Assembly: GCA_015489255.1 (NCBI GenBank)
Contig: WGAD01000278.1
Span: 1-5,978 of the forward strand
Direction of reading: 5' to 3'
DNA length: 5,978 nt
Origin: Anaerolineales bacterium
GTDB lineage: Bacteria; Chloroflexota; Anaerolineae; Anaerolineales; Villigracilaceae
Positions within the stretch are counted from its first letter, which is position 1; the number at the start of each line of letters is the position of its first letter. The notes under the pieces are model-generated. The model was not told the DNA's origin. It saw nothing but the letters and a program-made list of their open reading frames with translations, and did no database searches. The translations under genes and the position numbers were made by a program. Shown here in pieces: positions 1 through 4,171 of the stretch.

Positions 1-168
1 ATCCATTGGCGGCGCGGCGCCCATCGCCACAGCCGGAGACTCGGATGCAGCCTCGGGCACGCCGGCAGTGGCCGGAGCCACGCTATCCGCCGACCGCTGG
101 GCCCCACTGGCACATGCGCCCAACCCCAACGCGACCAGCAACAACCACACAAACAGGGACTTTCTCAT
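1..168 (-). CDS. Putative lipoprotein, N-terminal part only
   Basis: Only the first 56 codons are in the window; the gene continues beyond base 1. The protein opens with a classic lipoprotein signal peptide: basic MRK, a hydrophobic stretch at residues 4-16 (SLFVWLLLVALGL), then the lipobox LGAC with the lipidated cysteine at residue 19. It should therefore be exported and anchored by a lipid to the outer face of the membrane. After the cysteine comes a low-complexity Ala/Pro/Ser/Glu-rich linker (about residues 20-56), as is common before a folded extracytoplasmic domain that is not visible here. The start is chosen because the ATG at 166-168 has a strong GGAGGAG 5 nt upstream and places the signal peptide exactly at the N-terminus. 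This layout is common in DUF4349 lipoproteins, but the diagnostic domain lies outside the window, so I give no family. The gene lies directly behind an intrinsic terminator, so its expression may depend on read-through from the padR operon. Confidence 0.82.
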   Translation of the reverse strand, partial: MRKSLFVWLLLVALGLGACASGAQRSADSVAPATAGVPEAASESPAVAMGAAPPMD

Positions 169-173
169 GGGAA

Positions 174-180
174 CTCCTCC
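174..180 (-). promoter_or_regulatory. Ribosome binding site of the lipoprotein gene
   Basis: GGAGGAG on the minus strand lies 5 nt before the ATG at 166-168. It begins at the base immediately after the T-tract of the upstream terminator (181-186), so a terminated transcript would end just short of this site. This supports the chosen start and ties translation of the lipoprotein to read-through. Confidence 0.8.
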
Positions 181-225
181 AAAAAAGCAAAACAGACGTC
201 CTCTTACGTTCTCAGGACGTCTGTT
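181..225 (-). terminator. Intrinsic terminator (possible attenuator) after the DUF5320 gene
   Basis: On the minus strand, AACAGACGTCCT (225-214) pairs perfectly with AGGACGTCTGTT (202-191) across an 11-nt loop. The stem is followed by TTGCTTTTTT (190-181). A 12-bp stem plus a T-run is the signature of a Rho-independent terminator reading leftward. The plus-strand side lacks a T-run, so it is one-directional. It stands 19 nt beyond the DUF5320 stop and touches the ribosome binding site of the next gene. No convincing promoter is visible between it and that gene, so partial read-through is likely. Each arm contains the palindrome GACGTC, and the two copies are 21 bp apart, so a role as a DNA-level binding site cannot be excluded. 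Confidence 0.82.
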
Positions 226-244
226 GCGCGGATTTTGTTCCCGC

Positions 245-523
245 TTATTCAGTCGGTTTCAGGGCATCCAGGCGGCGTTGCACCATCTCCAGCATGGCCT
301 GTAAATGGCGCGCCTTCTCTTCCAGGAAAGCCCTTTCCTCTTGCGGGGATTGCTGTGCCCAGGGGGGCGCAACCATCTCTTCTTCCATCATGCCGTCTGC
401 CAGGCGGCGGCCAAAGCCGCGACCTCTCCAGAAACCACGTCCGGCGGCCATCCCCCGCCGCCCTCTCCCGCAAGGGGTTCGTCCGCGTTCACCCAGCGGA
501 CCTGTTCCATCTCCGTATGGCAT
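245..523 (-). CDS. DUF5320-type small Gly/Arg-rich coiled-coil protein
   Basis: A 92-residue protein of unknown function. The N-terminus MPYGDGTGPLG (residues 1-11) matches the hallmark opening of DUF5320 proteins (M-P-x-x-D-G-T-G-P-x-G). It is followed by a Gly/Arg-rich segment with repeated GRG motifs (about residues 16-40) containing a single cysteine (C18). A Met/Glu patch (MMEEEM, 45-50) leads into a probable coiled coil or amphipathic helix (about 60-89; EERAFLEEKARHLQAMLEMV) that could mediate oligomerisation or contact a partner. There is no signal peptide, so it is cytoplasmic. The start ATG at 521-523 is fixed by AGGAGGT 7 nt upstream. The gene follows padR by 12 nt and must share its transcript; a terminator follows it. 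In other genomes DUF5320 proteins are commonly found beside PadR regulators or dinitrogenase-iron-molybdenum-cofactor-type proteins, with no established biochemical role. It may be a partner of the PadR protein or its controlled target; this is inference. Confidence 0.85.
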   Translation of the reverse strand: MPYGDGTGPLGERGRTPCGRGRRGMAAGRGFWRGRGFGRRLADGMMEEEMVAPPWAQQSPQEERAFLEEKARHLQAMLEMVQRRLDALKPTE

Positions 524-530
524 AGGTTTT

Positions 531-537
531 ACCTCCT
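531..537 (-). promoter_or_regulatory. Ribosome binding site of the DUF5320 gene, overlapping the padR stop
   Basis: The minus strand reads TAGGAGGT, so the last two bases of the padR stop codon TAG are the first two of the Shine-Dalgarno AGGAGGT. The ATG follows after 7 nt. Ribosomes ending padR stop on top of this site, which suggests coupled translation of the two proteins. Confidence 0.8.
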
Positions 538-919
538 AGTTGGTTGTTGTTTGTTCGTAGGCCTGCAAGAGCGCGTCAATTTCGGCGCGCGTGCGGCGCA
601 GGTCTGCGATCCAATCACGGAGCGTCTCTTCGCCGGCCGCCGTCAGGCGATACACCCGCCGCTGCGGGCCGAGACTATCGGCATCCCAAGAGGAAACCAC
701 CAGTCCCTGAGATTCCATCTCGCGCAGCATACGATAAACCACGCTCGGGTCCATGCGTTCTACCTCGAAGCCGAAGTCCGTTAGCCCGCTCAGCAGGCTA
801 TACCCGTGGGCAGGCCCACGCCGCAGCAGGGTGAGCAGGCAGGGCTGCAAAAACATTCGCACTGCCCCCCGCCGGCGCGCCCTTCTGGAACGCCGGGGTT
901 TATGACAACGACCATGCAT
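536..919 (-). CDS. PadR-family transcriptional regulator
   Basis: A 127-residue winged-helix DNA-binding protein of the PadR family, whose members usually act as dimeric repressors released by a small ligand or stress signal. Visible family features are FLQPCLLTLLRRGPAHGYSL (residues 23-42, first helices with the HGY motif), DPSVVYRMLREMESQGLV (57-74, recognition helix region), then the wing SSWDADSLGPQRRVYRLT (76-93) and AAGEETLRDWI (94-104), ending in a C-terminal helix (about 105-122) for dimerisation. The GPxRRxYxLT wing resembles the PhaQ-like (poly-beta-hydroxybutyrate-responsive repressor) branch, but the ligand cannot be read from sequence. Residues 1-21 form a very basic, Arg-rich extension with one Cys and two His. 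The ATG at 917-919 has AAGGAGGTG just upstream, supporting the full length rather than Met22. It sits behind a promoter buried in an inverted repeat, which predicts autorepression, and is cotranscribed with the DUF5320 gene. Confidence 0.93.
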   Translation of the reverse strand: MHGRCHKPRRSRRARRRGAVRMFLQPCLLTLLRRGPAHGYSLLSGLTDFGFEVERMDPSVVYRMLREMESQGLVVSSWDADSLGPQRRVYRLTAAGEETLRDWIADLRRTRAEIDALLQAYEQTTTN

Positions 920-923
920 CGAG

Positions 924-932
924 CACCTCCTT
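924..932 (-). promoter_or_regulatory. Ribosome binding site of padR
   Basis: AAGGAGGTG on the minus strand, with the GGAGG core 6 nt from the ATG at 917-919. The predicted transcript start near 935 leaves a leader of only about 16 nt, almost all of it occupied by this site. The match fixes the padR start and argues against starting at the internal Met22. Confidence 0.8.
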
Positions 933-942
933 GATAGTCACA

Positions 943-971
943 AGTATATTTGTCTATTGATAAATTGTCAA
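943..971 (-). promoter_or_regulatory. Sigma-70-type promoter of the padR-DUF5320 operon
   Basis: Read on the minus strand, TTGACA (971-966) is a perfect -35 box. It is followed by exactly 17 nt and then TATACT (948-943), a 5/6 match to the -10 consensus. The expected transcription start is about 935-936, giving a leader of roughly 16 nt before padR. The whole element lies in an AT-rich patch of an otherwise GC-rich region. The -35 box and the full spacer fall inside the inverted repeat at 949-979, so a protein bound there would exclude RNA polymerase. The call rests on sequence match alone. Confidence 0.8.
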
Positions 972-979
972 TAGACAAA
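949..979. promoter_or_regulatory. Probable operator: perfect 12-bp inverted repeat, also two tandem dyads
   Basis: TTTGTCTATTGA (949-960) and TCAATAGACAAA (968-979) are exact reverse complements around a 7-nt spacer. The same stretch can be read as two adjacent 15-bp units with 12 of 15 bases identical, 950-964 and 965-979. Each is a dyad of the form TTGTC-N4-GAYAA (950-963 and 965-978). One unit covers the -35 box of the padR promoter and the other fills its spacer up to the -10 box. PadR proteins commonly repress their own genes by binding inverted repeats at the promoter, so PadR itself is the natural candidate; this is inference. The site lacks a T-tract on either strand and is AT-rich, so a terminator role is less likely. 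Confidence 0.75.
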
Positions 980-1020
980 CCAACAAAAACCGACCGTTCT
1001 TACGTTTTTCTTATCTTCCC
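980..1020. other. Junction between polysaccharide operon and padR operon, no clear terminator
   Basis: This is the short stretch between the glycosyltransferase stop codon and the padR operator. On the minus strand it has runs AAAAAC and GTTTTT that could pair weakly over an 11-13 nt loop followed by a T-run, but the stem is nearly all A:T and I do not call it a terminator. The polysaccharide transcript may therefore read into padR, or end by a Rho-type mechanism. Confidence 0.4.
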
Positions 1021-2238
1021 TCAGGAAGAAACCATCTCCTCCAGCAGCGAGGCCAGTTTTTGCGCCAGTTTTGCGCGGTGAAAGTGCTCCTCCAGATACG
1101 CACGCCCGCGCAACCCCATCTCCTGCGCGGATTGCGGGTTAGCCGCTAGCTGCTGGACGGCCTCTGCCAGGGCGTGCGGATCGCCCGGGCGGACGAACAA
1201 GCCGCAGCCAGCGGCCTCCATCACCTGGCGCGAGACGCCATCAATCGCCAGCAGCAAAGGACGGCCAGCGGCCATGTAATCGAAGACCTTGTTCGGGTAC
1301 GTCAATTTGTAGGCTTCCTCTGGCTGCAAGATTGCCAGGCAAGCATCGGCAGCCGCCAACGCCTGCGCCATCTCCGATTTGGGCAGCGGGGGCAGGAAGG
1401 TGAGGTTGGGTAACGACATTGCAGCGGCTTGCTGCATCAGGTTCGGTTTTTCTTTGCCGTCGCCAATGAGGGCAAAATGAATGTCGCGGCGTTCGCGCAA
1501 GCGGTCGGCGGCCTGCAACACCACGCCCAAATCGTGGGGCAGGCCATGCGCGCCCGCATAGACCACCAGGAAGGCATCGCCCAGCCCGTGGACCTGCCGG
1601 AAGCCTCCCCCATCGGATTGCGGATCGAACATGGCCGGGTCGGCACCGTTTGGGATTAAGGCCACATCCGGCACGCCGTGTGCCTCCATGTAAGGCAAAA
1701 AGCCCGGACTGTTCACCAGCATACGGTCGGCGCGGCGGTAGAGGAAGTTTTCCAGCCATTCGGAAAGGCGGATGAGCACCGGATTGGTCAACACACCGGT
1801 TTCAACAGCAAAATACGGCCACAGGTCGCGCACTTCAAAAAGGAAACGCGCGCCCTTGAGGCGGGCCAACAGCCAGGCCGTCACCACCTGGAAAAGCGGC
1901 GGCGATGTGCCCCAAACGAGATCGACATCGCGGACGCCCAGCCCGGCAAAAAAGGCAGAAAACATGAAAGAGAAAAAAGCCAGCAAGCGATGAAAGAACG
2001 ATTTGTGGTGCGCCGTATACACATACGGCCGCAGCACGGTGATGCCTGGCTCCGTGGTTTCTTTCTGGCTCCAACGCAAGCGGCCCGCCTGCGGGCGGCC
2101 GGTGATGTAATTCACCGGACTGGCGATGATTGTCACCCGATGGCCGCGTGCGACCAGGTAACGGGCGGTTTCATAATGGCGGGTGCCGCCGGGTTCATTG
2201 AGGGAAGCAAAGGCTTGATGAATCAGAAGGATATGCAT
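1021..2238 (-). CDS. GT4-family glycosyltransferase, WbuB/WcaI-like
   Basis: A 405-residue GT-B fold enzyme expected to transfer a sugar from a nucleotide sugar to a lipid-linked saccharide at the cytoplasmic face of the membrane during surface polysaccharide assembly. The N-terminal Rossmann half starts MHILLIHQAF and has the Gly-rich acceptor loop NEPGGTRHYE (14-23) and RGHRVTIIAS (31-40). A hydrophobic, Phe-rich surface segment (about 81-100) could dock on the membrane, and RDLWP (137-141) is typical of the WbuB-like branch. The C-terminal donor half shows IPNGAD (195-200), YAGAHGLPHDLGVVL (227-241), LIGDGKEK (257-264) and YPNKVFDYMAAGRP (314-327). In the last motif Asp320 stands where relatives usually have Glu. 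ATG 2236-2238 is chosen because the fold begins exactly there. A longer frame to 2469 has an unrelated N-terminus overlapping the previous gene. The ribosome binding site is weak, and the gene starts 25 nt after the heparinase-like gene, suggesting dependence on upstream translation. Donor and acceptor are unknown. Confidence 0.9.
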   Translation of the reverse strand: MHILLIHQAFASLNEPGGTRHYETARYLVARGHRVTIIASPVNYITGRPQAGRLRWSQKETTEPGITVLRPYVYTAHHKSFFHRLLAFFSFMFSAFFAGLGVRDVDLVWGTSPPLFQVVTAWLLARLKGARFLFEVRDLWPYFAVETGVLTNPVLIRLSEWLENFLYRRADRMLVNSPGFLPYMEAHGVPDVALIPNGADPAMFDPQSDGGGFRQVHGLGDAFLVVYAGAHGLPHDLGVVLQAADRLRERRDIHFALIGDGKEKPNLMQQAAAMSLPNLTFLPPLPKSEMAQALAAADACLAILQPEEAYKLTYPNKVFDYMAAGRPLLLAIDGVSRQVMEAAGCGLFVRPGDPHALAEAVQQLAANPQSAQEMGLRGRAYLEEHFHRAKLAQKLASLLEEMVSS

Positions 2239-2263
2239 GGTTGACCGAAAGATTAAGCGAGAA

Positions 2264-4171
2264 TCAGGGCAAACGCAAGACTGTGTGCAGAGAAAACGGC
2301 AAGGCCGGCAGGGGGTACTCAGCCACCAGGGAAAGCGCCGGCAGTTTGAGCGCATAAGTCGGGCTATACCAGCCACGCAGTGGATCCGGCTGGTGCGTGC
2401 CAGCCTGCGCCCGTCCGGCGCGCACCAGCGACCAACGGGATGTTGCCGGCAGGTGCAATTCGGCCACACCTTCCGGCAACGTCAGGCGCAAAGCCAGCGC
2501 CTCCGCATCCGATTGTACCGCAAACGGCCAATCGGCCAGCAAGAAATGGAGTTGCACCGTTCCCTGCGCGGCCTTTTGACGGCGGCGAGACGTCGGCAGC
2601 AACCAGTCTTCCAGGTGCAGGCTTTTGCCCTCCAGGCGCAGCATGCGCCGGTGGCGCATCCCCAGGCGGTCCCAGGCATCCGTCTCGGCGATCAACCGGC
2701 CTTCTGCGGCCAGCAACACCCATGCGGCAGCCCAGTCCAGGTACATAAAGCGCCCGCCGCGCGTCATCTGATCGTGTCCGGCCAGCGTCAGTGTATTGTG
2801 AAAGCGTGCCGCCGGCCAGGGGTTATCCCAGGGCGGCGGCCCGTTGTAGAGGTATGTGCCCGCATCCAGCAGCAGGTTTCGTCCCCGCAGCCAGAGATCC
2901 AGGTGCAGGAAATCGGCGTGCCCGAGCCGCCAGTTGCCCGCCCCGTGCCGCAACAAAACCCGGGCGTCCGCTTGCGGCCAGGGGAGAACGAAGGGCGAAT
3001 CCGGCTGCTGGGCCTGGCCAGCCAACGGCAGGCCAAACCAGAGGCTCATTTCGTCCCAGGGGCCGGTTTCAAAAGCCGGTCCGTCGGCAAAGGCGCGCAT
3101 GGCCGCCTGGGCCACGGGACGAAAATCGCGGAAACCGCCGCCTGCCAGCGGGAAAATATACGCGCCATCGTTGCTGCCCCAATTGGGCGCATCTCCACTG
3201 TGCGGGTCAACAAGACCGGCCAACCAGCGCGCCGCCGCCCCCAGGCGTTGCTGGACATCCGGCGGGAAAGCGTCTGCCTCCAGCCAGGAGAGCCAGAGGG
3301 CCAGCTGCAAGATGAAGCGGTGATAATTGAGACTGTGATGCGTGTACTCTCCGCTGCGCCGATCGATGTGGTGGCGCACAGCCCACAAGAACCAGCGCCT
3401 TCCCGTGCGCCCCCAGGAGGCCGCGCGGGGATGATCGGGCAACAAGAGGCTGGCCGTCCACAAGGCGGCGGCCTCACTCATCAGGTGGTTGCTCTGCTGG
3501 GCGCGGGCGTAAGTCAGGGTGACGGACACGCGGTGGGCGTGCGCCGCCAACGCCGCCCGCCAGCGCCGGCGATCTTCCTCCCTCGGGGGTGGGGCGGCGA
3601 ACAAACTGCCGCCCCAGGCCAGCGCCAGCAGCCGCAAGGCAACTTCTTGCCCATTCATCCATTGCGCCCCCCGATAAGGCGGATGCAAAGAAAAAAAGCG
3701 TTCCGTCAGCCGCCAAAATGCAGCGGCGTAACGAGCCTCCCCGCTGAGCACGTAGGCGCGCCCCAGGGAAAAGACCCAGCTGAACCGCGCCGGTTCCCAG
3801 ATGAATTTGATGTCTTCACCGCGCAGCCAGGAGAGATCGCGCTCCAGCGCCGCCCAATGACGCCCGTCCACTCCGCGCGAAAGGTCGAGGGACGCCGGCA
3901 GCCCGCTAAAAGGGCGGTATTTTCCCTCCAGCAAGAGATCGGCCTCCCGCAGCGCCGCGCGCTGATCCGCCGCGTCCAGGAGGGCGCCCAACGCCTCCCT
4001 TGCAGGAAAGCGACCCGGGAAAGTCACCCGCCAGCGGGGGTCAAACGGCGGTTGCCTGCGCGTGCGCCAGCGATACCAACCGCTGCGCAACCCCGCCTGG
4101 TAACGCAGGTACAGGGCTATCGGCCCGGGCCCAATCTGGGTGAGAACCTTCCAGTAGCGCCGCCAGTTCAT
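2264..4171 (-). CDS. Heparinase II/III (alginate lyase-like) family protein of a polysaccharide operon
   Basis: A 635-residue protein with the two-part heparinase II/III layout: an N-terminal alpha/alpha toroid (about 60-380) and a C-terminal beta-sandwich (about 400-630). Family landmarks are IKFIWEPARF (121-130), QSNHLMSEAAALW (226-238), GEYTHHSLNYHR (274-285), APNWGSNDGA (328-337), HADFLHLDLW (418-427), LLLDAGTYLYN (433-443) and RFHNTLTL (456-463). By family analogy Asn228, Tyr283 and His458 are candidates for the Asn/Tyr/His set that drives beta-elimination of uronic-acid polymers. The same fold also hosts uronosyl epimerases (dermatan sulfate epimerase type), so lyase versus epimerase is open. 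No signal peptide or clear membrane segment is seen at the N-terminus (MNWRRYWKVLTQIGPGP), which is odd for a polysaccharide lyase but familiar for homologues inside exopolysaccharide operons. The start at 4169-4171 overlaps the upstream stop as ATGA and has no Shine-Dalgarno, indicating translational coupling with the oxidoreductase. Confidence 0.88.
   Translation of the reverse strand: MNWRRYWKVLTQIGPGPIALYLRYQAGLRSGWYRWRTRRQPPFDPRWRVTFPGRFPAREALGALLDAADQRAALREADLLLEGKYRPFSGLPASLDLSRGVDGRHWAALERDLSWLRGEDIKFIWEPARFSWVFSLGRAYVLSGEARYAAAFWRLTERFFSLHPPYRGAQWMNGQEVALRLLALAWGGSLFAAPPPREEDRRRWRAALAAHAHRVSVTLTYARAQQSNHLMSEAAALWTASLLLPDHPRAASWGRTGRRWFLWAVRHHIDRRSGEYTHHSLNYHRFILQLALWLSWLEADAFPPDVQQRLGAAARWLAGLVDPHSGDAPNWGSNDGAYIFPLAGGGFRDFRPVAQAAMRAFADGPAFETGPWDEMSLWFGLPLAGQAQQPDSPFVLPWPQADARVLLRHGAGNWRLGHADFLHLDLWLRGRNLLLDAGTYLYNGPPPWDNPWPAARFHNTLTLAGHDQMTRGGRFMYLDWAAAWVLLAAEGRLIAETDAWDRLGMRHRRMLRLEGKSLHLEDWLLPTSRRRQKAAQGTVQLHFLLADWPFAVQSDAEALALRLTLPEGVAELHLPATSRWSLVRAGRAQAGTHQPDPLRGWYSPTYALKLPALSLVAEYPLPALPFSLHTVLRLP

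Noticed and set aside
1..168. Assignment of the lipoprotein to DUF4349
   Set aside because: The Ala/Pro/Ser linker after the lipobox fits, but none of the diagnostic domain is in the window.
6..539. Plus-strand frames of 60-177 codons in the left 1 kb
   Set aside because: They are antisense to the lipoprotein, DUF5320 and padR genes, run through the terminator hairpin and have no motif or ribosome binding site.
536..856. Shorter PadR starting at internal Met22
   Set aside because: The upstream ATG at 917-919 has a strong, well-placed Shine-Dalgarno right behind the promoter, and basic Cys/His-containing N-terminal tails are familiar in PadR proteins paired with DUF5320.
949..979. Inverted repeat as a transcription terminator for the glycosyltransferase
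   Set aside because: The stem is AT-rich and no T-run follows on either strand. Its exact overlay with a consensus -35 and spacer fits an operator better.
2239..2469. N-terminal extension of the glycosyltransferase up to 2469
   Set aside because: The extra 77 residues are Cys/Arg-rich with no family similarity and overlap the heparinase-like gene. The GT4 fold begins precisely at MHILLIHQ (2238).
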